Positions 45,346 through 57,580 of a stretch of 64,000 bases of DNA are shown piece after piece. The position numbers and the translations under genes are program-made. The notes beneath the pieces are model-generated. The model was given only the letters and a program-made list of their open reading frames with translations, did not search any database and was not told the DNA's origin. This DNA comes from Ischnura elegans. Taxonomy: Eukaryota; Arthropoda; Insecta; Odonata; Coenagrionidae. Within the stretch, counting starts at the first letter, position 1. The number at the start of each line of letters is the position of its first letter. Where the stretch lies: the NCBI RefSeq assembly GCF_921293095.1, contig NC_060259.1, forward strand, positions 4,278,001 to 4,342,000, in the 5' to 3' direction.

Positions 45346-46587
45346 TATAGGTTTGTTGAGTTTTTGTGTATCCTACTGACTTATGTATTCCTTAATTTAC
45401 AATTATTAAAATATATTACATGATTTGAGCGCTAAAGTTTGGCTTGATAGTCCCAATTAATAACAAAATCTCTGTTTATTCGGTGAACACAAAGTAAAAC
45501 GAAAACGAGCCGTTACGTTATCTTGGCTCCCCTATCAAATCACAATATTGCCTATCTCTCATCATTGAAGGAACACATACGAATTAAATGTCGAGTATGT
45601 CCTAATTTGCTTGAACGATTCCGTGAATGATATAAATGATATAGCCATTTGAAGAGTAAATTTCCTTATGATGATGTTCTAGAGCGCACTATCTTGAAGC
45701 ATAACCATCGTTGCTCTGAAGCGAAAACAACTTATTATGTACTTCGTTACGGGATCACAAAACGCACGATTTATTAAAGTGGTTTTCCGCTATCAATTCG
45801 TACCGTTCTAATCTCTACTTAGTGCGTCATACCCCACCGAAAGACGAATGAATTTAATTCGAATGATCATTCGAATGAAAATTCACCGTGTAAAGCTGCC
45901 TTTATGCCTTCTCATCTTGCCTGTATGAGCAGTTGGCAAGTTTTTCCTATGCATGAATGTGGACGTATAATTTGTTAGCATGCAATTTTCAATTCTTTGC
46001 AACTTTCCAATTCCCAGGTCAGAACAGAGTTTGCCATTGTTGAGCGTCGAGCGAGAGGGCTTTCCTATCCCACCCCACAGATGATGGTTGCAGCGTTGCC
46101 AAGTCAAAAGGGGACTTTAACCGCAGATTGAACAAAATTCTTGAAAATCATCGTAGAAAGACGATCAAAAAAGGACCGTATTTCTGGTGTGATCAAGAAG
46201 ACGATAAAGGCAATAAATTGTTAATAGCACGAGAGGAACTATAAAATCAAAATTGTACTACACGTGGCCCACATGGGTGGGGGCCCTCCCGGTGTTTTGG
46301 GTCCTTTCCTCGCGAGCTCGGGTCCCCGGGAAAGGATAGGATTAGGCTCGGAGTCGAGGATGAACCCTCATTAGAGGGACTGACCGTCGGTAGTCCCCAC
46401 GAGAGCGACATTAACCGATCTTTCATATAGGTCTGTATAAAAGATCTATGGGTTAAAGTGCGTTTGGTGGGGCCATGAAGCAGGTAGTCCCAGGTTGGGC
46501 GTGGCAACCCTCGGAAGGGTCGCTAATCCTCGACCCTTTCCTCGACGTGCTCACCTTCGCTGTCCCACGTCTTCGACCCTACCAGCG

Positions 46588-49250
46588 CACAGTGGGCGGA
46601 ATACCCAATCTAGGCGGAAAAAAATATTTTTTTTCTAAATTTGGGAAAAATATGAACTACCTCCATATTTTTGTTAATTTATTAGTGAAAATTATTAGCC
46701 AATGATATTTTTAAGTATAAATTCGCTTAAAAATCAATTTTAGCCATTCCATACCATTTAACGGTAGTTAGGGTCTAGTCCTAAACCAGCGGTTTGACAA
46801 TGGCAACCTTGCATGCACATCCGATAATGGTACTTCCTTTTACTTGCCCAGGAATTGTGATTGTCTCCAAAACTATATCTTCCAAATCGTAGAAAATAAT
46901 GGCACTTTTGTTTGCGGGGGAGGCGGTTTATGGCAGTACATGCGACAGCGTACGTGCGGCTAACAAAGAAACTTACCGTGATCACCCGCCTCCACGAATT
47001 CGATTCCGCACAAATTTTGTTGATTTTGACTGAGGCAGAAGTAAAATATAGAAATGAGATATAAATTATTTTATTGTATACGATCAGGTATTCAAATCAT
47101 TCCTCAAGACAAAACAAAAACAAATATGAGCAGAGCAAGGCTGCAAACATTCAAATAAAATAAAATATCTATTTCATTAATTCACTCAGTACAAGCGAAG
47201 AAGAGCAAAATAATAGTTTTATACAAATGGTAAAGGTGGCTAAAAGTTTAATTAATATTAATATACGAGTCAAAATTTTGAATGCATGTAATTTTCCCTG
47301 CGGCAGAATGATAATAATCACAATAATGCTATCATATTATTAGTCAATGTCTGACGTTTAGATTTCACTGCTATAATCTACCTCACTTTCTCCTGGTTTC
47401 ACATGGCTCTTTTAATAATTACAAAACTTCAGCAGAAATACCATTAATTTTCTTTGTACTTTGTTGACGTTTGGATGAAATGAGAGGATCTGAATAAATT
47501 AGCAACCTAATGAAGGCATCCTCAATATTTGCGGAACGAGAAATCTTCATAGCATGCCTACTCCTAACTTTTTTAAATCCTTTTCTCTTGCCTCCTGTGC
47601 CTCTTCTGACAACTGTCCAATAGGAAGAATGGCTGATTCTATTATGGAAGCATCATGTATTACTTTTATTGGCCGGCAGAATTCAGTGGACGACGTTTGT
47701 GGATTTTTCCACAGTATCGTTCAATTCCCCACTAGTCCCTGCATTTCATATAATTCTAGAGGTACCTACGAGAGAGATGACAAACATAGATGAATCATTC
47801 TGAGCACCCTCGTTAAGTTTCATAGCGCTGTTTATATACGCTTTGACCACTACTAGCGTCACACCACCATTTCAACATTAAATGCAGTTCTCTCTTAATA
47901 GTGCACTGCATGAGAACATCCTTTTGCACTAGTGCAATGCGTTCGATTGTGTGGTCCAAAAGAGCTAGTAATTTATTTCTGCCCACCTTTCTGGTACTTT
48001 TAAAGTTTCCTTAGGAGGATAGCACTGCAATTTTGACTATTTTAACACATCATAAGACGGGTAAATGTTGCTTAATCTGTCAATCGCTCCTGTCCTGATT
48101 CTCGTGTACTGCGCCTTTGTCAATCCAGTTTCAATCAGAAGCGCTAGCGCCTCCTCTCCAGGTATTGTGTGTTATGGGGGCGAATTGTAGGCTTTCTTTA
48201 GTTTATTAGCCCTACTAAGTAAGTAGTTTGGGTAACTGCTCTCTCCATAGCTGCAGCGTCTCGTTTCCCAGAAGAAAGGAGAGAATACTGGGCCGCGAAC
48301 ACGATCTCATCCTCTGTGCGCGACTTAATCAACGGCTGCACTCTCGTCCGTTTCGCTCCATCCGTGCAGTGTTTGAACACTTTTCTGGGTCTTCCCTTGG
48401 AAGTTGATGGCTTAGCTTCGGCACTAAAGTTAATTCTGAGACGTTTTTCTGTCTCTTTGTTGGGCAGGAGCAATGGGTTTTGAAGCCACGTATTATATTT
48501 TTTTAAACGCCACTTTTTTTAAACGCCTGGCGTAATTGTTTAAAAAATTCCTAATAGCTACACTGTTACACTTCTTAGCATCAATTTCACTGTGACTCAA
48601 CTCAAATTTCTTAATTAAATAATCTGGTAATGAGTCTTTTGTCTCGATTTTGTCGTGAAGTAGGCTACATAGCTCTCCGTGCGTCACGACAGCGCTCTCC
48701 ATGTCGCCAGAAAAAAACACAAAAACTATATTTCCGCACTTTTCCGCACCAAATCCTTTTATGGTCTCATTTTTAAATACATTCTCTAGACATTACTACT
48801 TAAATTAGCTTGACATCCCTAGAACATTTTTTTATAAGTCAAACCAAACATTTGGTATCACAAAAAATCAAGTATTTTTGCAATGTTTATTTCAAAAAAC
48901 AGTAAAAAATTTGAAATGGCAAAGGTAACACTAAATATCATGAAAAACGGTGGAACATACCTTAAAAATAGTAATCCAAATTCTACATATATGCCTTTTG
49001 CACTGGTCACCTTACTGCAAGCTCTTCACTTCACTGTCATAACACAACTGAGCCTGGTCGGAAATTGGTCTCCGTAGAAAGGGTGCCTTTAAATGGCCAT
49101 AGCGGCGCTATTTTGCCGAGGGTAGTGACCTCAATGGTGAAAAAGGGTGCTCCAACTATCCCAGGATAAGGCTAACGGCAAAAATTGTCCCAACTGTAAA
49201 GTCGGTTTTTGGACTTTTTTCCGCCTAGATCCTGGATTCCGCCCACTGTG
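46588..49250 (-). mobile_element. Transib-like transposon with RSS-like ends
   Basis: Ends CACAGTGGGCGGAATACC and (right, reverse complement) CACAGTGGGCGGAATCCAGG; TIR about 36 bp. Flanked by the 5-bp duplication CAGCG (46583-46587, 49251-49255). CACAGTG is the V(D)J recombination-signal heptamer. On both ends exactly 23 bases separate it from an A-run (AAAAAAATA, AAAAAAGTC), as in a 23-RSS. A 5-bp GC-rich duplication and CACWRTG ends are diagnostic of Transib, the superfamily from which RAG1 arose. The interior carries a broken minus-strand gene (47800-48720). 46640-47800 has no recognisable coding. Confidence 0.85.
47800..48720 (-). pseudogene. Transib transposase N-terminal remnant
   Basis: Reading leftward: 48720-48493 MESAVVTHGELCSLLHDKI, then LPDYLIKKFELSHSEID; 48473-48198 with an AT-hook-like KGRPRKVF and DEIVFAAQYSLLSSGKRDA; then, in a third frame near 48155-48046, EALALLIETGLTKAQYTRI and IYPSYDVLK. 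The last two resemble the N-terminal region that I associate with arthropod Transib transposases (GRPxK...; ALxLIxxxxLSKxQYxxIR...YPxY). Two frame changes and stops; the DDE core is not recognisable. Family assignment rests mainly on the element ends. Confidence 0.55.
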
Positions 49251-49814
49251 CAGCGGGGCGCTTCCCTCCCTAAAAGTGACCGTTCCGACTGCAATTTGAA
49301 AATCAATCAATCGATACAATAATCAAAAAATAAATGTTTTCATCGTACTCCTGTCAATCGTGCGATCAAGTACGTCTTTGAACCGTGTTTCTGCGATGAA
49401 AAATAACGATTTTGTTAACTTTGCTGAAAACGTGGTTTCGGACCACCGGAAAATGGCAAAAGCGGTTTGAAATGGGCAATGTAGCGGGCTGTTTGAGTGA
49501 GTTACGAGCGTGAGTTTGGCCATGTGGTACCGTTCATTTGCACGCCAAGGCTTCAGTTAATTTACCAGAGTATTTTCTCAGTCACCAGCTACTGATACTA
49601 AGTTCGCAGGCTTTCAAAATGTCAATCTTCCATCGTACTGCAAATGATAGCAACGGTATCTCAATAAGTAGATCATTACGTTACTCGCTATGATGACTAC
49701 CCTAGAGGTGCCTAAGCTATGTGAGTTTTAGACGGTGACTGCGAATATTTCGGAGTGCGTAATCAGAACTGAGGCTGTTATTAATTACCACAAGGCACAT
49801 ATATCATACCTCAC

Positions 49815-50350
49815 GGTTCGTCTACGTCTACATAAAATCCCGCAAGCCGCCTAAAAGGCGTGTGGCAGGGGGCGTTAGGACACCCCCTTAAAGATATCCA
49901 TTCTAAATTCTTTACGTTAGTCTTGTTAGTGCTAATACCTCATTGATGAACTCGAATGGAAATCTCTATCAGACCGCAGGCTGAAAAATAAACTGAACCT
50001 ATTAGATAAATTCAAGAGGAGTGTATTTTCAGACGAAGGTGGACATATGTTACCAACCAACGCCAGCATACCACGGTAGATCGAATCATATAATATCAGA
50101 GAGATAGACTGTAGAACAGACAGATTCATTATGTCTCTTTTCCCACGATTTATGAGACTGTACAGACAGCATTTCCACGATAGATCATTATTGAGGTTTC
50201 GCATGATCTACTTTTCCTGAATACATATTGTGCTCTCATTAACAAGTTTTGCGCGTCTAGGTGTTCTACATCTACATTTTAACGATACCCCGCGAGCCAC
50301 CTCTAGGGGGTTGGCAGGGGGTGACAAATCACCTTTCAGTGCACCTCTTG
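49815..50350 (+). pseudogene. LINE 3' ends inside L2
   Basis: The 3'-UTR module occurs twice (49815-49890 and 50262-50345). Between them 49945-50205 encodes LDELEWKSLSDRRLKNKLNL then LDKFKRSVFSDE and CRTDRFIMSLFPRFMRLY, the extreme C-terminus of the same CR1/Jockey-like ORF2 as at 44480 (LxxLxWxSLxxRR...CRTDxFxxSFFP). One stop near 50090. So two overlapping 3' ends are stacked, the first as UTR only. Confidence 0.65.
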
Positions 50351-51434
50351 CAGTGCCCAGCGATTGCATAATGAGAGCCATTCGTAGCAATATTTATTAA
50401 TTTTACTTTCTGGTGATTATTCTCTGTCACTAATATATCTGTTATCCACAAATAAGGTGAATGATACCATATTGCATCCACCTGCTTCCCGCCTCGCCGT
50501 ACTCTCCGCCGCCGCCGGCCACAACCGGAGTCGTCCGTGCGTTCGAAAAAACGATTTAAAATTCGGGGTTGCAAATTGGTGCAAGGTTTGACTTTAGATT
50601 CACAATATAGAAGCTTCAAAGAACGGCATGATATAAGTTACTTAGTGTAAGCCGGTGATTATGTCAACTTTTTTTCTACGTTTATGTAAAAAAATGGGTT
50701 GAAAACAGGCTCCGCCATTTTGTTATGTATCTATGGTTATTGATGAAACAAAATCTTTAAAAACCCTTAAAATGAAAGAGTAAGAAGTGTCAATTACGAT
50801 GGTATAACAGTTTTGTCGATAAAACTATTTATAAAACCACTGCACGAGGATAAAGTCGGCAATTTTCATAAAAAATCGAGGGTGGTTGTTTTTCGCTAAA
50901 TTTGCTCAACTTTGACCTCACATATATTGTTAAAGTGAAAACACAGGACCAAAATAATCTGGGTAGTTATGCACAATTTATTTGAAAATGTGTATGCGAA
51001 GTTTCAACTTCCTAGCTCAAAAAAATCGATTTTGAGGTTTTGGCCAGCTTTTTTCGTTTCTAGCCCACTGTGCGCTGTTGCCATTTTCCGGTGGTCCGAA
51101 ACCACGTTTTCAGCAAAGTTAACAAAATCGTTATTTTTCATCGCAGAAACACGGTTCAAAGACGTACTTGATCGCACGATTGACAGGAGTACGATAAAAA
51201 CATTTATTTTTTGATTATTGTATCGATTGATTGATTTTCAAATTTCAGTCGGAACGGTCACTTTTAGGGAGGGAAGCCCCCCGCTGGTAGGGTCGAAGAC
51301 GTGGGACAGCGAAGGTGAGCTCGTCGAGGAAAGGGTCGAGGATTAGCGACCCTTCCGAGGGTGGCCACGCCCAACCTGGGACTACCTGCTTCATGGCCCC
51401 ACCAAACGCACTTTAACCGATCTATGGATTTTAA

Positions 51435-52183
51435 CCCTTTCACTGCTGTTCAATCTGCGGAAACTTTCTCCTCACATGCGGCGAAAATGTTAAAATGCGT
51501 CTCTTGGGCCCATGGAGCAGGTACTTCCAGGATGGGTGTGGTACACCCTCCGAAGGGTCGCTAATCCCCGACCCTATCCTCGACGAACTCACCCTCGCAG
51601 GACCGTCTCATCGGCCCTACCAGCGGGGGCCCTACCTCCGGAAAAGTGACCGCTCTGACTGCAATTTGAAAATCAATCAATCAATCCGATCATCACAATA
51701 TGATTGTTTTCATCGCACTCCTGCCAATCAAGCAATCAAGTAGGTCTTTGAACCGTGTCTCTGCGATAAAAAATAACGATTTTGTTAACTTTGCAACAAA
51801 ACGTGGCTGCGGACCACCGGAAAATGGCCATTATATCAAAGTTAACAAAATCATTATTTTTCATCGCAGAAACACGGTTCAAAGACGTACTTTATTGCTT
51901 GATTGGCAGTGCGATGAAACCAATCATATTGTGATGATCGGATTGATTGATTGATTTTCAAATTGCAGTCAGAGCGGTCACTTTTCCGGAGGTAGGGCCC
52001 CCGCTGGTAGGGCCGATGAGACGGTCTTGCGTGGGTGAGTTCGTCGAGGAAAGGGTCCTGGATTAGTGGATCCCTTCGAAGTGCTTCGTGGAAGTGCTGA
52101 CCGTATGGCAGGAAGGAAGAAAAAGTACATCCACCGCAGTCTGTCGTGCGGACGTACCAGGTACGTCCACAGCAGTGAAAGGG
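51435..52183. mobile_element. piggyBac-like element, TTAA duplication, CCCTTTCACTGCTG TIRs
   Basis: Flanked by TTAA at 51431-51434 and 52184-52187. Ends CCCTTTCACTGCTG on both sides, perfect over 14 bp. CCC-starting TIRs with TTAA are typical of piggyBac. A palindrome GACGTACCAGGTACGTC lies just inside the right end (52151-52167). The interior is mostly an L2-like foldback (51489-52105) with no transposase. It lies only 4 bp beyond the right target duplication of L2. Confidence 0.85.
51489..52105. repeat. Miniature foldback related to the L2 terminal repeat
   Basis: 51489-51835 and 51838-52105 are inverted copies of each other, centred near 51836, and each matches the L2 TIR at about 80% (GTTAAAATGCGTCTC start, CCTACCAGCGGGGG, AAAATCAATCAATCAAT, ACCACCGGAAAATGG). 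The right arm has lost its outermost bases. In effect it is a palindrome of two L2 ends with no internal region. Confidence 0.75.
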
Positions 52184-52187
52184 TTAA

Positions 52188-53973
52188 TGCGCGCGGATAA
52201 GTGTGCACAGCGCTGTCAACAGCTGGCGCACGATATCGCTGCAACTCATTTGTTTACTACAATTTTTAAGTTACGTCTCTGTCAGTCAGTATTGGTCAGT
52301 ATCACGAATAGTGTTTCACCCTACTGAATGTGTCATCGTGGATTGTAAATTATTTCAGTTGATTGTGAGCGACTGTATAGTGTGGGCTTAGTGCTTCGAA
52401 ACGTGTCAAGGATGAACAGTGTTTCATCATTACTTAGCCCCTCAACGCCGTCATGCGTACCCAGTACGCGCCCTTTAAATTTCGTATGCCGCCGTCATGC
52501 GTACCTAGTACGCTTCCTGACCTACTGTGTATAATATTTTTTCTCCGCCAGATATTATGTGTTAAATTAAAACTAATTACTCTATCTTTTGAAGAAATGT
52601 TTTTTCTCTCCAATAAAATCTTAATAGTGGCTTTATGCCTTCAAGATTTTTTTAAAATGCTTCGATAAAATTGCGTTTTAAACCAGCGCGTTGACGAGTT
52701 CGGTCCAAAAACTCAACGCCTTCCTTCAACTGTTCTATCATGCAAAATTCCACCTATTCTGCTTGAGAGACGTCAAGATGGGTCAGCTACTTTAGCTTGA
52801 GATACGGTATCTTCTAAGCTCAATGCCTTCTCTCCGCCTTCTCCTTGTTTGTCGTCACCTCGAGCCCCAACTGTGTTTGGTCCGCCTCGTTCGTCCTTAG
52901 CGTCCTAAGCGAAGGGGCCATGTGCTTCGCTCTGCATTTACTTTTTTTATTTTTTTTTCTGGACAGTAATCAACGAAGATAAGATTCCATCTAAACAGTC
53001 AGCGTATACCAGGGCCCTTTCGAGATATTTTCTCGTCTCTTGAGGGAGCTTCTAAACCACGAGCTTCAGTCCACTAGAGTCATTCATGCTGTGTGGTCTT
53101 CTTTCAGGCAGTGTGTTGAAATTCTCGTCGGGTGTACTTCTTGTGTGTGGTTATTTTAATTTATAATTGGGGATATATAAGAGCCTCGGAAGTCTGTTTG
53201 TGTGTTAGGTTATAATAAATTCATTGGTTGAGTGAATTTCAAGGATCTGTTATTATATTCGTAACTAATGGAAAGAAAACGCCATTACAAGTAGTGTATG
53301 AAGTTATTTGGGAGATTTTTGAATGCGGCAGTCCTAAATTCATATGTTTTTCATAGGAAAAACACATCTAAAAATTTGACTTATCATTTCACGTGCCATA
53401 GGTCGAAGTAATATTTTTGAAATATCTAACGTCATACGAACTGTTTAGACATGGCCGTCACTCATTACACAATTTAGTACCAAGACTCACAGAAATACAT
53501 TTCCTAAAGACAATTCCTGCAGCTGGGAAGAAATTAAAGTCTCAAAGGAGGTGTGCAGTTTGTACCTAATATGGGAAATTAAGAGACTGCGTGTACTGGT
53601 GTGAAAAATATGCAGTGGGATTATGTTTGGATTGCTTCGCATCATTTCACACGAAGCAAATTTTCTAAGGTAAATCATTTGAATATTCACATATTGACGT
53701 TTGAAACATCAGCACGTGATTACCTATTTGAAATGAGGCGGTAATAATGGAAAAAAAGTCAGAGAAGTGGGCGGAGTGGTAAATTTTCAAGTAGGTGAAA
53801 TGGGTAATCCTATCGAAAGTATCCAATCTGTTATGAAATTTTCAACCACAAATAACTGAATAACATCATGTTATTGTATTTTTTCAATGCATGGAATGTT
53901 AGAGATGTCGCAGCTCATTCGAAACCAAATTCAAATCTTTAAAAATTGCGAATTTATTCATTAGATCATAGAA
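52188..53973. other. No gene recognised
   Basis: 52440-52515 has two direct copies of CCGTCATGCGTACC(C/T)AGTACGC, each with the GTAC-NN-GTAC palindrome also seen at the end of the neighbouring piggyBac-like element, so it may be a diverged piggyBac end. 53150-53230 has a TATATAAGAG box and AATAAA about 45 bp apart but no coding. The remainder is AT-rich with short frames only. Confidence 0.35.
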
Positions 53974-53981
53974 GGAGATAC

Positions 53982-56900
53982 CTTAGACCATATAAGAACT
54001 AGACCCGCCATTCCCCACCCCTACCCATGTCTCGCCGTGTGGCCAACATCTCCCCTCCGCTCCCTTCCTTCCCCACCCACTTTTAAAGGGGCGTGACGTA
54101 ACGGTTGGGACGCTCATCGTCGTAGCGCATGGCAACGAATGGGGATTCACTGTATCACTGCGGTATTTTGACCATTTTCTTCGCGATTTTTCAATTAAAA
54201 GTACTAATATTTATTGCGTTATGTACGAGAAGTATCCTCTCAGCCATGGTTGGATTGGTGAATTTACAATTAATGAACAGTGGCATTTTTCGTCATTGGC
54301 AGCGACGAAAAAATATTGTGGCAGTAAAATGAAGACAAAGCCCTTTGTAAACTTCCGCAGATTTTTTTCTTATCTCGTTAGCGATCTAGCATCATTCGGA
54401 ACATCGTTATAAAAACATGAAATCTTGCACAAAAGTTGTAAACGGGGGAATTTTAGAGAGGAAAAGGGTCATGGTGTAAAGAATTTGCCGGTCGTCCACG
54501 AAGTAACGCGGCAACGCCTTCGCATATAGTGATTTTTAAACGGTCAATTATGCGATGCAAATTGAGCTGCGTGCTAGCGCTACTAAAAAGGGATGTCAAC
54601 AAATCAGCATTCATATTATTTAGGTAAGTAATTTAGTTATTTCATAAATGCATAATTTTTTTACTTAGCAGACAGCTCTCGTGTTATATATATTTTGCGA
54701 TGGTGGAAAAAGGTCTAGCGCCGGCTTTGCAAGTGACACCTACGATTTACGTACGCTACGGAAAATTCTGGGAATAAATACCTATTAACATATTTATAAT
54801 TAGAAAGAAAGAGAGGATTGGATTAAAATAATTTTAAAAATAAATTTGCTTTATAACAATCAATTATATTTAATATATTGAATAACTTATTAAATATTTT
54901 TATGTAATTTTGTACGTATGTACTTACAGAGTTTTCCATTAAATTCTTTAAACAATTTACGACATAATTTAATTTTTTATATTCTTGTTACAATACGTAA
55001 GAAAAGAGGATGTGGATTCAAAGATCATCTAAGAAGTGAATCTCATTTTATTAAAAAAATCCAGACGCGATTACTCTGTCAAATGTGTGAAATGTAACGG
55101 ATAAATTTATATTTTTCACGGCAGTATGATATTTCGAAGCACTTGGAGACGCAAGACCATAAAAGATATTTAAATACTGCTCTATCTTCCTCCAAAATAC
55201 AGAAATTTTAAGTAAAAACAATTTATGAAAACGAAGAAAAGAAACTAGCATTAGCAGAAGGATGTATTTCCATTCTATTTTTTATAGTCATTCCTTCAGA
55301 TCTAAGGTCTGTACATCACAAGTTATCAAATCGGTTTTGCAGCGCACATGATACATAAGGCCGTTCAAACAGCTGCTGTTTTGTTGCCCGCAGATGTGGA
55401 AAATATTGTCATTAAAATATATTTCTATTTCTACATTACACTGTGCGTCTTCAAATGCTGAACGAATTTTGTGAAAATGCGGAAGTCGCATGTATAAGAA
55501 AATACTTGGTTACAGTAAAACGCGCTAGTTACCTCTTTCGTCAGCTGTAGATAGAATTTTTAAATTATACCACACCATGAATTCCTACTTTCTATATCAG
55601 GCTTAATGTCCTAGAATTGTAGAAGAGAGTTTTGAAAAAGAATCCTCAAATTTAGCTAGAGTTTAAAAACAAACAATCACCTTTTTTTAAATGCTATTGA
55701 AGTTATTGAGGGAGATAAAATTTGGTAATCGAAGTAGCGAATGAAGTTTAAAATATCTGAATCAAAAGCGGTCAGAAAGTCAAAGCGGTCGACTAAAATC
55801 TCTATCACCTTTGACCCCCATTATGACTTTCGGAGGTCAAAATAAATTGTTGCATGGATGAATGAACTGCGTAACCGACTTTGGGACCCTTCAAAACCTA
55901 TGGTTTGACACGTTGGTTGTCATGATGGCCAGACATTTAACTCTATGACCTTTGACCCCCATTGAGACCTCGGTGGTCAACAAATCAACAATACGGATCT
56001 ATTAACTGAAAAATCGACTTTGGCACCCTTGAAAACATATGGTTCGAAACTTGGGTGTCACGATGGCCGGACGTTTACCTCTACGGCCTTTGACCTCCGT
56101 ATTAACCTTGGAGGTCAATTAGTGAATAATACGGGTATTTGGACAATATCAATGACTTGGGTGCCCTATAAAATCCATGGATCGACACCTTTGTTGGTAT
56201 GCTATTCTTTTTGCCACCCTTATGACCTTGACGGTGACCTTACTGGGTCAACGGTTGAATTTTCGTAAATTTAAGTGTTTTTTTCGGGTTTCTTGTGTCC
56301 GAAAACTCAAGAATTGACATTTTTGGTCAATGAAATTTAGACATTTTTCAATCTCGATTTTTTACATTAAAACCACATAAGGCAAATTAAAATTTTTGGT
56401 TTGGACCCACATTGCGAGGTCAAAAGGTCAAAATTGTAAAAAATTTCCTTAAACTCAACAAAACTTAGGACCTTTCCCCACAAGTGTGCCAATTTTTATG
56501 AATATTGCTCGAGGCAAAGTTACTAAAATTACGGGTCAAAAATGACACACGACCGTTGGGACAGTCTTAATATTCATTTTCTAGGAATGTCACCGTTAGG
56601 TTAATCTACTAGTAATAAGGAATATTTCAAAAATAATTTTGCCTTTTTATGGACCCCTCCCTTCACCCTTTGTGAAATATCGTGGGATTTTGCTCCACGC
56701 CTTCTTTTTAATCTCACGTAGGACTTTTCAAAATGCGTATTTTCAGTGTAAATACGTTAATCTAGGCTTCATTGTACTGGGCTTATAAATAAAACGATTT
56801 GTTTAATTATTTTTATTGAAGATTACCGAGATCGCAATAAACTGGTTTTTGCGGAAAAAATTACGAGATACTTGCCAGGACCCCTTCTTTTTACCTAGAG

Positions 56901-57580
56901 GGGGTGAAAAGGTATGGTCTAGGGGGAGGAAAGCCATGGTCTAGGGGGGGAAGCCATGTTCTAGGAGGGGGGGGGCAAGCCAAGTTGAGACATTTTAGCA
57001 TGGAAAAGATGAATGAAGAACATTATAACAACGCTTTATTAGTTTATGAGATCATTTCCTTGAAAAAATAGTTTTATTTCAGTTACTTAACTTATACTAA
57101 TACATATCATTTTTCGTTGGTTTGAAGAACATTTGTTGAATACTTTCGTTCCAATTCAGTACTGATTTTGCTTAAAGAATTTTGCGATTTTTGCTTCTAG
57201 GGGGACAGCTGCTCCCCCTGGCCTTCGCTGGGTACGCCCATGTTTACATATGACATTCTTAATCAATTTATTTAATACGATCGCTTCTAGCTTTATCTTG
57301 ATTTATTTAGCTTTTTGCGCACAGTCAAGGCTATAAAATGCCTTAGTTCATCGTAAAAATATATTTATTAAGTGTATAATCATTTTTCGTGCCCAATATC
57401 GTCACTTTTCGGCGACTTTGCAGCGAATGAGCGTTAAAATATCTCAAGCGCGCATACGGAATATCGTCTGCAGTCCCAACCGTGACGTCACGCTCCCTCA
57501 TCCCACTCACTTCCCCGCCGTGCGATGTTGGCCACAGCGTTCCGCCCGAATGGCACGTCTACTTACTTAAATGGTCTAAG
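53982..57580. mobile_element. 3.6-kb element, 8-bp duplication GGAGATAC, CTTAGACCAT TIRs
   Basis: Flanked by GGAGATAC at 53974-53981 and 57581-57588. Ends CTTAGACCATATAAG and, mirrored, CTTAGACCATTTAAG. TIRs extend about 125 bp at 75% identity and contain GTGGCCAACAT and a CRE-like TGACGT(C/A)A (54094 and 57483). An 8-bp duplication suggests hAT or P; no transposase is recognised. Two overlapping frames at 54129-54412 are unassigned. Inside are a 140-bp tandem array (55740-56270) and, at 56880-57245, G-rich CTAGGGGG repeats ending in CTGGGTACGCCCATG, probably the right end of another small hAT-like insertion. 54420-55740 is AT-rich, nothing recognised. Confidence 0.8.
55740..56270 (+). repeat. 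140-bp tandem array with nuclear-receptor-like half-sites
   Basis: Four units at an exact 140-bp spacing (anchors at 55801, 55941, 56081, 56221). Each has CTATGACCTTTGACCCCC or a variant: a direct repeat of TGACC(T/C) with one-base spacing (DR1), followed about 20 bp later by an opposed GG(A/T)GGTCAA half-site. Between them lie a GACTTTGG(C/G)ACCCTT block and an ATGGCC(A/G)GAC block. Units differ at about 25-30% of positions, yet the half-sites are the best kept part. DR1 is the binding site of RXR/USP and HNF4-type receptors; function here is only a possibility. An open frame at 56020-56268 is incidental. Confidence 0.7.

Larger units (their letters stand above)
39655..46416. mobile_element. 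Element L1: 6.8-kb long-TIR element, 8-bp duplication GATCTTTC
   Basis: Flanked by GATCTTTC at 39647-39654 and 46417-46424. Ends GGTTAATGTCGCTCTCGTGG on the left and mirrored on the right. TIRs run for about 425 bp (39655-40080 and 45990-46416), roughly 93% identical. The interior is packed with LINE debris and a hAT MITE; no transposase of its own is visible. An 8-bp duplication with long TIRs fits hAT, P, Merlin or Mutator-like groups; not resolved. It is a sister to the element at 46451-51418. 40081-40700 and 45350-45990 show no gene. Confidence 0.8.
46451..51418. mobile_element. Element L2: long-TIR element, 8-bp duplication GATCTATG
   Basis: Flanked by GATCTATG at 46443-46450 and 51419-51426. 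Ends GGTTAAAGTGCGTTTGGTGG, mirrored. The left TIR (46451-46587 and 49251-49455) is cut by a Transib; the right TIR is 51075-51418. The TIR length is about 345 bp. It shares with L1 the start GGTTAA(A/T)GT and a similar duplication (GATCT(A/T)T(G/C)), and the two elements lie only 26 bp apart. The interior 49456-51074 holds LINE 3' pieces and unassigned AT-rich DNA (50350-51060). No transposase seen. Confidence 0.8.

Noticed and set aside
53150-53230. LTR promoter/R region (TATATAAGAG plus AATAAA)
   Set aside because: No TG...CA borders and no second copy. AT-rich sequence makes both motifs likely by chance.
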